Assembly (NCBI RefSeq): GCF_002884445.1
Contig: NZ_KZ614144.1
Span: 5,899,920 to 5,963,919, forward strand
Reading direction: 5' to 3'
DNA length: 64,000 nt
Source: Paenibacillus castaneae
GTDB taxonomy: Bacteria; Bacillota; Bacilli; Paenibacillales; Paenibacillaceae
Of the stretch, positions 44,052-53,980 are shown one piece after another; the first letter of the stretch is position 1; each line of letters starts with the position of its first letter. The position numbers and the translations under genes are program-made. The notes below the pieces were generated by a model. It ran no database searches. It saw only the letters and a list, made by a program, of their open reading frames with translations, and was not told the origin of the DNA.

Positions 44052-47000
44052 TTATTTTTTCTGGATAAACACCCGGTGCAGCAGTACGCTGAATTCAGCT
44101 CGGCTTGCCTGCTGCTTCGGCTTATAAAGATTCGATTGTTCACCTTTAATTTGACCATTTTGCTTCATAACGGATAGCATTGGAGCAGACCAATCGGTTT
44201 TGGCCACATCTCCAAACGGATCAACAAGCGGTAATTTAGGCTGAACACCATTGGCTCCTCCAATAATGAGCGCCATTTCGACACGTGTAATGGGTTGATC
44301 CGGTTTAAACGTATTATCCGGGAACCCTTTTATCCAGCCCTGCTGGACAGCCTTTGTAATGGCGTCAGAAGCCCAATGATTGGCTGAAACATCTTTAAAG
44401 CGTTTCGTTTGAGCCGTGTTTTTAGGGATAGGCTTATACGCATTTACTACCATCGCAACCGCCTCGGCTCTTGTAATAGGCCGCTTTGGCTCGAAACGAT
44501 TTGCTCCCGTACCATTAATAATGCCCCGTTCGCTTAAATCAACGATCTCACTTTCTGCCCAATGATTTCTAATATCACGAAACCCGCCTACAAGCTCCTC
44601 CGATTTTATTTTCAACCGATAGTATTGATTGTCAAATGGAGCATTCGCGGTGAGCTTCACGTAATAAACGCCTGGCTGAACGAGCTGCTCTGACGTCTGG
44701 AGCTTCCCAGAAACCGCTGTGTTCGCTTTCGTTATTTCTTTCATACGTTTGTCGTACATAACAAGACTCAAATCAATATCGGTTGGGACGCCATTGACTG
44801 TGGCACTTACGATGCTTTCATTTGAGATTCGATACTGGAACCAATCAATATCGGACTTCGTTCCGATCACGCCTAAATATTCCGTGCCGGGATTAACCAT
44901 AAAAGCTTCATACGATTTATCATTTGGTTCATTCGGATCGTCATATTTAGGCTGGTATTCCATCTTGAGCGTGTATGTACCTATCGTTGGACTCGCCTCT
45001 GAGGAGATCGCATTATGAACACGAATATAATATTTGCCAGGAGTCACAGTTATGACTGGTGATTGCTCTGTCACTCCTTCCCCCTCATCATCATAGAGCA
45101 GCAATTGCTGACCCGCTCTTTGGAGGGCAAGCCCAGGATCGATACGCGCCGTATTGGTGCTGAGTGTAAGACTAAGCTTTCCACTTTGTGTAAAAGTAAC
45201 TACGAACCAATCACGATCCGCTGTTTGGTGGAAATTTCCCGTTATAGATTGTGAGCGCGGCTGAAGCGTATACGCCTCATAGGATTTATCATTTTTCTCG
45301 TACTCATCCGGCTTCATCGTAAAGGTTGACGTGAGCAGATAAGGCAAGTCATCCTTGCTGCTTGGATTGATAAGCTCCAAATGGATAAGCTGCTGTCCTT
45401 TCTTCACGTTAAAATCAAAGGACTTGCTTGCCAGCTTCGTATCGGCAGCGCTTTGTTGAATACCATTGGTGTAATGTGTCATTCTGACTGGAGGCACGAT
45501 CTTACCACTGTCCACAAGCGCTTCATAATTGATCGTCAATGTCCCGACATACGGTGCATCAATACGGTACCAGTCATGATCGTCTATTCCTTCCAAAACA
45601 GCTGAAATTTGCGAATTCAGCGGAAAGCGTGAGGCAGTAGCCATGCTGTCATTCGGCTCGTAGCCGTCTGGCTTTAAAGCTGTAGTGACCGCCCGGCCCA
45701 CTTGAAGCACGCCATAGCCAGACTCGTTGTCTACACCTGACGGGCCTATATCCTTAGCTGTTTGCCTTAGCAGATTACGAATTTGATAAGGCTTCATCTC
45801 TTTGTTGCGAGCCCATATGAGAGCAGCTGCTGCGGCGACTTGCGGCGCAGCCATTGAGGTGCCTTCTTCTTTCCTATACAAACCGCCCAATGCCGTCGTA
45901 TACACATTCCAAGGTGCGACCAAATCCAGCTCCGTACCTTTATTAGAACGCGTATCCACCGTATTATTCGCTTTCACGCCTCCGACCGCGAGCACCGTTG
46001 GGTAAGCAGCTGGGTATTTCACCTCCGCTTTCTCCCCCAAGGATTCGCCGTCATTGCCTGCGGCCGCCACAAGCAGCACACCCTTGCTTTCTGCATACTG
46101 TACAATGTCCAGCATGTATGGAGAATAGCGGTGCAAGCCAACAGACAGCACAACAATGCTGGCTCCATTGCGAACAGCATATAGGATAGCTTCTCCGAGC
46201 TCCTGCTCGGTACCATCCCCTTGACGATCAAGAGCTTTAATCGGCATTATTTTGGCCTTCCAAAGGATACCTGATACACCTATTCCATTGTTTCCAACCG
46301 CGCCTATTATTCCCGCAACGTTTGTTCCATGACCGTTATCGTCATTAGGCGGCTCATTAGGGTCAACGAGATTAGCGCCAGTGACAAGATTAGCTTTCAA
46401 ATCAGGATGGCTCAGATCAATGCCTGTATCCACAATCGCAATCGTGATAGCCTGCTGCTCACGAACCGTTTCCCATGCTTTTATCGCGCCAATTTGGTTC
46501 AGATAAAGCTGCTTTGCCAGCTCAGGATCATTAGCTGACGGTACAGCTGCTGCAGCATTGGCCGCTGCTGCTTGAGGAGTCGCACTCGTCCGCGCAGCTG
46601 GCGAGCCCTCCGGCGCGATGGCTTGCTGGGGCGAGGCAGCAGCCTCCAGAGGCAAGCGATCAGCTGCCGCCGGCGAGAGCTGCTCCGGCGGCGGCTCATC
46701 TGCGGCATCAGCCGCTGAGGGAGGCAATGCCAGTATGTGCACCGCTGCATTCGGGTGCACATACTCTACGCCCGGCGTGCTTTGCAGCCGGCGCAGCCAC
46801 TCCTGCACGTCCGCGTCTTCGTCTTGCGGACGTACAACCACGACCGCCGCCTCATCCTGGCGGCGGAGCACTTCCGTCCCGCGCAGCTCTTGCGCGAGCG
46901 CGGGATCACGCCATTTGAGCAGCCAGCTCTGCGGCTGCTCTGCATCGGCGCCGCTGGCGCCATCGGCCGCATCCTCAGCGGCCGCCAGCGCCGCAGGCGT

Positions 47001-47132
47001 CGCTGCGGGAGCGTACCGCCCGGGGGCTATGCCCCCGAGCGTAACGCTCCCTATTAAGAGCATGAGCAACCCGCTGCGCAGAAGCGTCCGTTTTGTTGCT
47101 CTTTTCAGATGAAGTAATAATCGATTTAACAT
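44052..47132 (-). CDS. Subtilisin-like serine protease (S8) with PPC repeats and three SLH domains
   Basis: 1026 residues. Signal peptide (about 1-50), then an inhibitor-like propeptide (WLLKWRDPALAQEL to GVEYVHPNAAV). An Ala/Pro-rich linker (about 137-200) comes before the catalytic domain: Asp235 in VDTGID, His268 in NGHGTNVAG, oxyanion Asn360 in AAGNDG and Ser426 in GTSMAAPQVA. After it lie three domains starting DxYEPND/DEYEKNDKSYEA (pre-peptidase C-terminal type) and three C-terminal SLH domains with motifs TRAE, TRVE and SRAE. So it should be an active protease held on the cell surface. The first 200 codons are strongly GC-rich compared with the rest. AAAGG lies 9 nt before ATG 47132. 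It may share a message with the DUF1146 gene, 52 nt downstream. Confidence 0.93.
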   Translation of the reverse strand: MLNRLLLHLKRATKRTLLRSGLLMLLIGSVTLGGIAPGRYAPAATPAALAAAEDAADGASGADAEQPQSWLLKWRDPALAQELRGTEVLRRQDEAAVVVVRPQDEDADVQEWLRRLQSTPGVEYVHPNAAVHILALPPSAADAADEPPPEQLSPAAADRLPLEAAASPQQAIAPEGSPAARTSATPQAAAANAAAAVPSANDPELAKQLYLNQIGAIKAWETVREQQAITIAIVDTGIDLSHPDLKANLVTGANLVDPNEPPNDDNGHGTNVAGIIGAVGNNGIGVSGILWKAKIMPIKALDRQGDGTEQELGEAILYAVRNGASIVVLSVGLHRYSPYMLDIVQYAESKGVLLVAAAGNDGESLGEKAEVKYPAAYPTVLAVGGVKANNTVDTRSNKGTELDLVAPWNVYTTALGGLYRKEEGTSMAAPQVAAAAALIWARNKEMKPYQIRNLLRQTAKDIGPSGVDNESGYGVLQVGRAVTTALKPDGYEPNDSMATASRFPLNSQISAVLEGIDDHDWYRIDAPYVGTLTINYEALVDSGKIVPPVRMTHYTNGIQQSAADTKLASKSFDFNVKKGQQLIHLELINPSSKDDLPYLLTSTFTMKPDEYEKNDKSYEAYTLQPRSQSITGNFHQTADRDWFVVTFTQSGKLSLTLSTNTARIDPGLALQRAGQQLLLYDDEGEGVTEQSPVITVTPGKYYIRVHNAISSEASPTIGTYTLKMEYQPKYDDPNEPNDKSYEAFMVNPGTEYLGVIGTKSDIDWFQYRISNESIVSATVNGVPTDIDLSLVMYDKRMKEITKANTAVSGKLQTSEQLVQPGVYYVKLTANAPFDNQYYRLKIKSEELVGGFRDIRNHWAESEIVDLSERGIINGTGANRFEPKRPITRAEAVAMVVNAYKPIPKNTAQTKRFKDVSANHWASDAITKAVQQGWIKGFPDNTFKPDQPITRVEMALIIGGANGVQPKLPLVDPFGDVAKTDWSAPMLSVMKQNGQIKGEQSNLYKPKQQASRAEFSVLLHRVFIQKK

Positions 47133-47614
47133 TGCATTCTGCCTTTGGGTATCATATTTATAAAGCTAATAATGTGTTCCCTCTTCCAATTTAAACATTC
47201 TCACTACTATTTCTATTTTCGAACAACATTTACCTTGTTTCTTTTAGACATAAGGACAAAAGTCCTATATCTTCGAGCTTTTTCACCGTCGTAAATCCGC
47301 GAATGAGGCATTCTATTATTTCCCGGTTAATAAATAATAGCGAATAATGGCGAATCTACTATCCTGCCTCTACGAAGCTAGTACTTCCACTCTACCTGCA
47401 CTCTCCCCGCAAATTTACCCATTCTACATTATGCTGAAACAAAATTTTACTCATTAAGCATAGTTTCAAATACCTACCAGCTGGATTAGCTTTAACCCAT
47501 AAAAAAAGTGATGCAAATTTCCTCCCTATAAACGCTAAAGCGCCTCTACGAAAGAAATTCCCATCACTTTATTTGCATTACTTAATCTGGTTTTACCAAC
47601 AATAGCTGCCAGCG
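47133..47614. other. 482-bp intergenic region between nuoN and the protease gene
   Basis: Holds the nuo operon terminator (47501-47571). The AT-rich 47133-47500 must contain the protease promoter, but I could not fix a convincing one. No gene seen. Confidence 0.6.
47501..47571 (-). terminator. Terminator of the nuo operon
   Basis: AAAGTGATG (47505-47513) pairs with CATCACTTT (47562-47570), continued inside by AAATTTC/GAAATT. On the minus strand a TTTTTTT run follows. Confidence 0.85.
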
Positions 47615-49171
47615 TTATTTAATAATAAGCATCAGATCTTCTTTAACCGAGAATACAGCATCAATCCATCCCATGAGCGGTCCCGGAAATATACCGAGCG
47701 CTAGTGTAGCTGCTGCACACACCCAGATAACGATTGCTGTGGGTGCGGACACTGAGATCGCGCTATCGTCACTCCCGCTTCGCATGAACATCTGGCGCGT
47801 TAAGCCGAAGTAGAAATAGTACGAGATGACGCTGCTGATTACAATAATAGCAACAATCCAGTATGCTTTGGCACTAGCCGCTCCGAGCAGAATGAACAAC
47901 TTTCCGAAAAACCCTCCGGAAATAGGTAAGCCAGCGAGTGATAAAATAAACACAACCATTGCGGCAGCTGTCCACGGCGCTCGATAATACATACCCGAGA
48001 ATCCCTTGAGCTCCTCATGACCCGAAGCGCGGCAGACGACCGTAACAACGGCAAATGCGCCTATCGTCATAAAGAGGTAAGCAATCAAGTAATAGATAAA
48101 TTCTGAGAAGTTATTGCTGTGGACGACGGTAATGGAGATCCCAATTGGCACAAGCATATATCCGGCATTCGCCACGCCAGACAAAGCGAGCATGCGCTTT
48201 ACGTTCCTTTGCCTCAGTGCGGCCGTTGTACCGACAAGCATCGCTATTGCTCCAAGCACCAGCAAGCCGTAGAAAATATTTTTGGGCACTTCAGCATCTT
48301 GGCCATTAACAGAGAAGAAAACCGTTGCATATAAAATTCTAAACACAACCGCAAGTGCCGCCCCTTTGGCAATAACAGCTAGAAAGGCAGACACTGGCGT
48401 TGGAGCGCCCTGATAGACGTCGGGTGCCCAAGCATGAAAAGGTGCTGCAGCGATCTTAATGCCGAAGCCAGCCAGCATGAAGAAGAAGCCTACATAAACA
48501 AGTGCTTTAAAATTAGTCAGCGCTGCTGGCAAAGCATCTCTTATAACAACTAAATCTACCGATCCCGTCACACCATAAATGTATGACATCCCGAAAAGCA
48601 CCAAGGCGGATGATATTCCGCCGATAACGACATATTTGAATGCAGCCTCTGCGGATACAAATGATTTACGCTTTAACCCCACGAGTACATAGCTTGCAAG
48701 GCTTAGCAGCTCAAGACCGATGTACAGCGTAACGAGGTTCGCTGAGGAGGTCATAATCATGGCTCCTGCGACAGCAGGCAGGAGCAGATAGAAATATTCA
48801 GCTCTATCGGTTATTGCCTCGTCATCCCGTACCGAGCCAAGCGCTAACAGTACAATAAGCACGGTCCCTGATAGGAATACAATCTTGAGCAAACTGCCGA
48901 AATCATCTATCCGATAGCTGTTGCCAAGCAACCCTATGGCTTCTGCCGATACGCCTCCTTGATTCATATCCCACATCCGCCATATTACGAGTGCCAGTGA
49001 CACAAGCAAGCCAACCAAGGTTAACCAGCCAATCGTTAATCTGGTTACGCGTCTTGGCAACAGCAAATCAAGCACGACAAGTAATATAAATGCGGCAACA
49101 AGCGAAATTTCCGGGGCAAGATAGAACATATCCGTCCATGTTATCGGTATGAAAGAAACGCCTTCGTACAT
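47615..49171 (-). CDS. nuoN: NADH-quinone oxidoreductase subunit N
   Basis: 518 residues, about 14 membrane segments; one of three antiporter-like proton-pumping subunits of complex I. The conserved Lys/Glu channel region is seen in FKYVVIGGISSALVLFGMSYIYG and in the block from FHAWAPDVYQGAPTPVSAFLA to the helix-7 lysine in VIAKGAAL. GGGGGG lies 7 nt before ATG 49171. Last gene of the operon, with a terminator 45-115 nt downstream. Confidence 0.95.
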   Translation of the reverse strand: MYEGVSFIPITWTDMFYLAPEISLVAAFILLVVLDLLLPRRVTRLTIGWLTLVGLLVSLALVIWRMWDMNQGGVSAEAIGLLGNSYRIDDFGSLLKIVFLSGTVLIVLLALGSVRDDEAITDRAEYFYLLLPAVAGAMIMTSSANLVTLYIGLELLSLASYVLVGLKRKSFVSAEAAFKYVVIGGISSALVLFGMSYIYGVTGSVDLVVIRDALPAALTNFKALVYVGFFFMLAGFGIKIAAAPFHAWAPDVYQGAPTPVSAFLAVIAKGAALAVVFRILYATVFFSVNGQDAEVPKNIFYGLLVLGAIAMLVGTTAALRQRNVKRMLALSGVANAGYMLVPIGISITVVHSNNFSEFIYYLIAYLFMTIGAFAVVTVVCRASGHEELKGFSGMYYRAPWTAAAMVVFILSLAGLPISGGFFGKLFILLGAASAKAYWIVAIIVISSVISYYFYFGLTRQMFMRSGSDDSAISVSAPTAIVIWVCAAATLALGIFPGPLMGWIDAVFSVKEDLMLIIK

Positions 49172-49174
49172 GGT

Positions 49175-50812
49175 CTAACCCCCCGCCCTAGTTGCAAATA
49201 ATTGATCATACAGGCCACCAAGGCTGGATTGCAGTGTATCCGTAAGCACGGAAGGATAACAGCCGAGCAGCAGTATGAACGCCAGCAGCACAATCATCGG
49301 AACTGCTTCAATGAGCCTAGCGTCTTTAAGCGCGCCAAATGTATCGGGCTCGGGCCCGAAAGTTATTTTCAGTACGGCGCGCAGGACGTAAACCGCCGTC
49401 AAAATAACACCTAGCAATGCAACAGCTGTAAGCCAGCGCATCGTTTCGAACAGCCCAAGAAAGGATAGAATCTCACCAACGAATCCGGACAGACCTGGCA
49501 GACCAAGCGAAGCGAGTCCCGCCGTAAGAAGGACACCGCTCATGAACGGCATGGATCGTGCCAGTCCTCCAAGCTCAGATAGCATAGTTGTGCCCGTTCG
49601 CTCATAAATACTCCCTACTATTAAGAAAAGCAGTGCAGATATAAGTCCATGCGAGACGAGCTGGAATATCGCACCTTGTAATCCAATCTCATTAAATGCA
49701 GCCAGACCGAGCAGTACAATGCCCATATGGCTTATAGATGAGTAGGCAAGCACGAGCTTGAAGTCCTTCTGCCTGAAGGCGAGGAGCGCCCCGTACAATA
49801 TATTGATGAGTCCCAGAACGGCCAGCACGAAAGCCCATTCTCGTGCCTGCTCCGGAAAGAGCAGGATGCCAAATCGCAATAAGCCGTATGCTCCCATCTT
49901 CAGCAATATGCCAGAGTGGATCATAACGATCGATGTCGGAGCTTCCGTATGTACTTTCAGCATCCAAGTATGAAAAGGAAAAACGGGCAGCTTAATGCCG
50001 AAGGCAACGAGCAGCATAATAAATATGGCCCACTGCAACGTATCCGTCATTTGAAATGGATTGCTCATGCCTAGCTGGCTGGATGAGAGATTCACCCAAG
50101 CAGCAGGGTCGGTCAAATTGTGCAATATATCGCCGTAGCTGCCGCTATAAATAAAGCTTGCTTGTTCGCCTGCCTGATCAATATGAAAGCCTGCTGTATT
50201 AACAAGCAGCACAAAAGCAAACAGCATGATGGCCGATCCAATACCGTTATAAATTAGAAATTGGTTGGCCGCTCGTTCGCGATTAAAGTAGCCCCATATC
50301 CCAATCAAGAAATACATTGCTATGAGGGTGATTTCAAAGAAGATAAAAAACAAAAATAGATCACGGGCGAGAAATACACCCAGCATACCGGTCTCCAGCA
50401 GCAGAAACCAAACAAAAAACGATTTCCAGCGCTTCTTAATATGAACAGAAGCTAGAGCAGCCATCGCCGTTACGAGAACCGTCAGCAGAATTAGCGGAAG
50501 CGATAGCCCATCTATTCCTAGCTCATATTGAAACTTGAATAAAATAGAGGATACGCCGTTTGCATCCTGCAATTCCTTGTTAAGCGGTACCTCCACCCAA
50601 TCATACTGCTCTTCAAAGGCAGCTCCGCCCTGCTGCTTGTCGAAATTGGCATACAGCCATAATGACAGCACGAGAGGCACAAGCGTCGTGATGATAACCG
50701 CAGCTTTCATCCAGCTGCTCCGATGCTTCGGAAGCAGAAGAACAACTAGCAGTCCTAGAAGCGGTGAAAGAAGGATAATCGACAATATTGGAATATCATT
50801 CAGGATGCTCAT
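49175..50812 (-). CDS. nuoM: NADH-quinone oxidoreductase subunit M
   Basis: 545 residues, about 14 membrane segments. Antiporter-like subunit with FFEITLIAMYFLIGIWG (channel Glu) and the block FPFHTWMLKVHTEAPTSIVMIHSGILLKMGAYGLLRF, which carries the conserved Lys. It begins inside the nuoL stop (4-nt overlap) and is 3 nt from nuoN, showing tight coupling. Confidence 0.96.
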   Translation of the reverse strand: MSILNDIPILSIILLSPLLGLLVVLLLPKHRSSWMKAAVIITTLVPLVLSLWLYANFDKQQGGAAFEEQYDWVEVPLNKELQDANGVSSILFKFQYELGIDGLSLPLILLTVLVTAMAALASVHIKKRWKSFFVWFLLLETGMLGVFLARDLFLFFIFFEITLIAMYFLIGIWGYFNRERAANQFLIYNGIGSAIMLFAFVLLVNTAGFHIDQAGEQASFIYSGSYGDILHNLTDPAAWVNLSSSQLGMSNPFQMTDTLQWAIFIMLLVAFGIKLPVFPFHTWMLKVHTEAPTSIVMIHSGILLKMGAYGLLRFGILLFPEQAREWAFVLAVLGLINILYGALLAFRQKDFKLVLAYSSISHMGIVLLGLAAFNEIGLQGAIFQLVSHGLISALLFLIVGSIYERTGTTMLSELGGLARSMPFMSGVLLTAGLASLGLPGLSGFVGEILSFLGLFETMRWLTAVALLGVILTAVYVLRAVLKITFGPEPDTFGALKDARLIEAVPMIVLLAFILLLGCYPSVLTDTLQSSLGGLYDQLFATRAGG

Positions 50813-52680
50813 GACAAGAACCTCCTCAAAGCAATGGCAGCCACAATAATAACTAGACCTATTACAGCTGTTACGCTATAGGTCTGCACCTGCCCGTTCT
50901 GCAGCCGCGCGGCTGTTCTCCCTGTAGAGATGGCTGCAGCGCCAACAATCCTGACGATGCCCCCGATCACATGCACATCAAAGAAAGTGAGCACGTCACC
51001 CATCGCTTTAAGCGGCTTAACAAATACAGCCGCATAAAGATCATCAACGAAATAGCCTCGCTCGAGCAGCTTGACAAGCCCAGGAGACTTATCGGCGACA
51101 GCTGATCTTCTGCTGCTTTCTTTCCCATACCATATCCATCCTGTATAAATACCGAGGAAGCCAACCAATATAGAAGCAATGATTGCAAAGCTGCTTCCGT
51201 GTGCAGCCTCTTCCTCACCGCTAAGCCAAGAACCGAACCAGCCGTTCCAAGGCGTTTCCACAAACCCGGAAACAATCGCCAGAATGGCAAGCACAATCAG
51301 CGGGACAGTCATTGAAATCGGAGATTCCTTCGCTTTTGAAGCAGCGGCAGTCGGCTTGCCTGTGAAGACCAGAAAGAACAATCGCGACATATACAGCGCC
51401 GTACAGAAAGCAGCAGCTAAGCTGGCGGCAAACAGCAGCGGATTTTGCTCGAGTGCAATCGTTAAGATGAGATCCTTCGACCAGAAGCCGGATAATGGAG
51501 GAATGCCCGACAGCGCTAACGCGCCGATTCCGAAGGTCCAGGCTGTTAGGCGCATCTTCGAGCCCAAACCGCCCATTTCTTTAATGTTTTGTGTATGTAC
51601 TGCGTGAATAATGCTGCCTGCCCCTAGGAACAGAAGCGCTTTAAAAAAGGCATGCGTGAACAGATGGAATATGCCTCCTGTCAACGAGCCAAGGCCAAGC
51701 GCCATCATCATATAACCAAGCTGGCTTACCGTGGAATAGGCTAATATTCGCTTAATGTCATTTTGCGCGAGCGCAATTGTCGCAGCAAAAATAGCTGTAA
51801 AGCCGCCTATATACGCAATAGTTTCCATAGCAGCCGCTGAAGCCAGAAATATATCATAGGTCCGTGCGACTAGAAAAACGCCCGCTGCAACCATCGTTGC
51901 CGCATGAATGAGTGCGCTGATTGGAGTAGGTCCCTCCATCGCATCCGGCAGCCAGACATGAAGCGGAAACTGTCCAGACTTGCCGACGGCACCAGCAAAA
52001 ATAAGCAGGGCGATCAGCGTTGTTACACCGTTCGCAATCGATCCCGAGTGTCCCGCAAATACGCTTTGTATTCTAGTGAAATCAAGCGCATGATCCGGCA
52101 TGTACCAGAACAATAGCAATATGCCGAGCAGCAGTCCGGCATCTCCGATACGTGTAACGATAAATGCTTTTTTGGCCGCAGCTCGCGCTTTCGGCAGCGT
52201 AAACCAAAACCCGATGAGCAGAAACGAACATACGCCAACCAGCTCCCAAAAAATATAAAGAGATAGCAAATTATCAGAGAGAACAAGGCCGAGCATTGAA
52301 AAAGTAAACAAAGCTACATAGCCGTAGTATACGGTAATTCGCTCATCCTTCTTCATATAGCCAGCCGAGTAGACGTTAACGAGAAAGCTTACAAGCGTAA
52401 CCACGGTCAGCATTAGCGCAGTAAGATTCGTTACTTCAAATCCGATTCGCAGCGTATAATCACCTATGACGATCCAATCAAATGCATAATTGTAGTCGAC
52501 TGAATTCGCACCAAGCCGATCAATAACAATAATAAGAGATAGGATAAAGGCAGCTAACGATCCGACCGAGCCGATGAATACTCCTGCTCTCCGATAACCG
52601 CGTCCGAGCGCCATTAGCACGAGGAAGGCTGCAAGCGGAAAGAGAGGAATCAACCAGGCCGTCTGTGAATAGATGTCCAT
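50809..52680 (-). CDS. nuoL: NADH-quinone oxidoreductase subunit L
   Basis: 623 residues, about 16 membrane segments and the C-terminal lateral helix region. Distal proton-pumping subunit, with FWELVGVCSFLLIGFWF and FPLHVWLPDAMEGPTPISALIHAATMVAAGVFLVAR. The loop QNIKEMGGLGSKM is the usual NuoL pattern. Spaced 8 nt from nuoK and overlapping nuoM. Confidence 0.97.
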   Translation of the reverse strand: MDIYSQTAWLIPLFPLAAFLVLMALGRGYRRAGVFIGSVGSLAAFILSLIIVIDRLGANSVDYNYAFDWIVIGDYTLRIGFEVTNLTALMLTVVTLVSFLVNVYSAGYMKKDERITVYYGYVALFTFSMLGLVLSDNLLSLYIFWELVGVCSFLLIGFWFTLPKARAAAKKAFIVTRIGDAGLLLGILLLFWYMPDHALDFTRIQSVFAGHSGSIANGVTTLIALLIFAGAVGKSGQFPLHVWLPDAMEGPTPISALIHAATMVAAGVFLVARTYDIFLASAAAMETIAYIGGFTAIFAATIALAQNDIKRILAYSTVSQLGYMMMALGLGSLTGGIFHLFTHAFFKALLFLGAGSIIHAVHTQNIKEMGGLGSKMRLTAWTFGIGALALSGIPPLSGFWSKDLILTIALEQNPLLFAASLAAAFCTALYMSRLFFLVFTGKPTAAASKAKESPISMTVPLIVLAILAIVSGFVETPWNGWFGSWLSGEEEAAHGSSFAIIASILVGFLGIYTGWIWYGKESSRRSAVADKSPGLVKLLERGYFVDDLYAAVFVKPLKAMGDVLTFFDVHVIGGIVRIVGAAAISTGRTAARLQNGQVQTYSVTAVIGLVIIVAAIALRRFLS

Positions 52681-52688
52681 ATTCCTCG

Positions 52689-53000
52689 CTACCTCCTCAT
52701 CTTATTAAATTCATCGACATTAACCGTGCCTCGACTACGGAACAACGCAATCAAAATTGCTACCCCTATCGCCGCTTCCGCTGCAGCAACCGTTATCGTG
52801 AACAACGAGAAAATTTGTCCGGTCAATGACGGTACAACACCGTATTTCGAGAAAGCGATCAGATTTAAATTGACCGCATTCAGCATGAGCTCAAGCGACA
52901 GGAGCACCACAATTGCATTTCGTTTCACCAACGCGCCATATAACCCGATACAAAACAATATGGCAGCCATCGTTAAATAGGATGGAAGCATGCTATTCAT
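52689..53000 (-). CDS. nuoK: NADH-quinone oxidoreductase subunit K
   Basis: 103 residues, three membrane segments with the buried glutamates in LSLELMLNAVNLNLIAF and VAAAEAAIGVAILIALF. The start is taken at ATG 53000, which overlaps the nuoJ stop by 8 nt; ATG 52991 (MLPSYL) is possible, since GGGGG lies about 12 nt before it and only 3 nt before 53000. Part of the membrane arm. Confidence 0.95.
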   Translation of the reverse strand: MNSMLPSYLTMAAILFCIGLYGALVKRNAIVVLLSLELMLNAVNLNLIAFSKYGVVPSLTGQIFSLFTITVAAAEAAIGVAILIALFRSRGTVNVDEFNKMRR

Positions 53001-53511
53001 CAGCCCCCTTCTTCGCAAGCACAATTGCCCCAATAAAAGCGACCGTCAGAAGCACGGAGAGCAGTTCAAACGGAATGACATAGCCCGTATACAACAGCTC
53101 GCCAATAGCCATCGTATTATCATGGCTCCCTTGGAACGGCGTCGGCTCTGGGAAAGTCGTTGTGCGAATGGCATAAAATAAAATGCCGAACAGGCTCAGT
53201 GCCCCAACGGCTGCAAGCGTCTCATGGAGCGGCTTCGCTTTCTCCCGCTCCTCTTGCTGATGCTTCGTCATCATAATGCCAAAAATCATTAGAATGGACA
53301 CTGCGCCAGCATAGATCAGCACTTGAACAAAGGCAACGAATTCCGCCTCCAGCAGCACGAACATACCCGCCAAGCCAAGAAACACAGCCGCCATTGAAAT
53401 GACCATATGAACGACCTTCTCCAGACTTATCATGAGAACCGCGCCGCAAATCATAATGACCGACAAGACGAAGAATGCAACAAACTCGCCTGTAAATGCA
53501 ATATTGAACAA
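52993..53511 (-). CDS. nuoJ: NADH-quinone oxidoreductase subunit J
   Basis: 172 residues, five membrane segments. The family block VFLGLAGMFVLLEAEFVAFVQVLIYAGAVSILMIFGIMM contains the TM3 region with the conserved acidic residue and the pi-bulge Gly. Directly abuts nuoI (stop to start) and overlaps nuoK. Confidence 0.95.
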   Translation of the reverse strand: MFNIAFTGEFVAFFVLSVIMICGAVLMISLEKVVHMVISMAAVFLGLAGMFVLLEAEFVAFVQVLIYAGAVSILMIFGIMMTKHQQEEREKAKPLHETLAAVGALSLFGILFYAIRTTTFPEPTPFQGSHDNTMAIGELLYTGYVIPFELLSVLLTVAFIGAIVLAKKGADE

Positions 53512-53961
53512 CTATTTGCCGCCCCCTTTGGCCGGAGCACCGATATTGTTATTGTCCTCTCGAACGAGCGTATTGTTATCGCTCAACCACTGCGCGTCCT
53601 TGAATAAATCATCCCGGCTGAAAGCAGACAGCTCGAAATGATTGGTCATAACAATCGCTTCAGTCGGACATACCTCGGTGCACAGGTCACACAAAATGCA
53701 TATTTCAAAATTAATATCAAATGTATCTATCACTTTTCCTTTTTTGTCTGGGTCCGGATTAGGCTTGCCTGTCAGCGTAATACAATCTGTCGGACAAATT
53801 CGGGCGCACTGATTGCAGACAATACACAAATCGGGTATGAAGTGCTGAATGCCGCGGAACCGGTCCGGCATGACAAAAGGCACATCCGGATAGGAGGTAG
53901 TCACCTTAGGGGCCGTCATTGACTTGAGCGTAACGCCTAATCCTTGAATCAATCCCTTCAT
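53512..53961 (-). CDS. nuoI: NADH-quinone oxidoreductase subunit I (2x[4Fe-4S] ferredoxin)
   Basis: 149 residues. Two cluster motifs are intact: CIVCNQCARICP and CILCDLCTEVCP, carrying clusters N6a and N6b that pass electrons to NuoB. The C-terminal 30 residues (NNTLVREDNNNIGAPAKGGGK) are short and polar. Lies 19 nt after nuoH. No electron-input subunits NuoEFG are encoded with it, so the donor to this subunit is unknown. Confidence 0.96.
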   Translation of the reverse strand: MKGLIQGLGVTLKSMTAPKVTTSYPDVPFVMPDRFRGIQHFIPDLCIVCNQCARICPTDCITLTGKPNPDPDKKGKVIDTFDINFEICILCDLCTEVCPTEAIVMTNHFELSAFSRDDLFKDAQWLSDNNTLVREDNNNIGAPAKGGGK

Positions 53962-53980
53962 ATTGCTCGCTCCCTTGCTA

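Noticed and set aside
46618..47112. 164-codon plus-strand frame rich in Ser, Ala and Cys
   Set aside because: A product of the GC-rich Ala/Pro-coding stretch of the protease gene read on the other strand.
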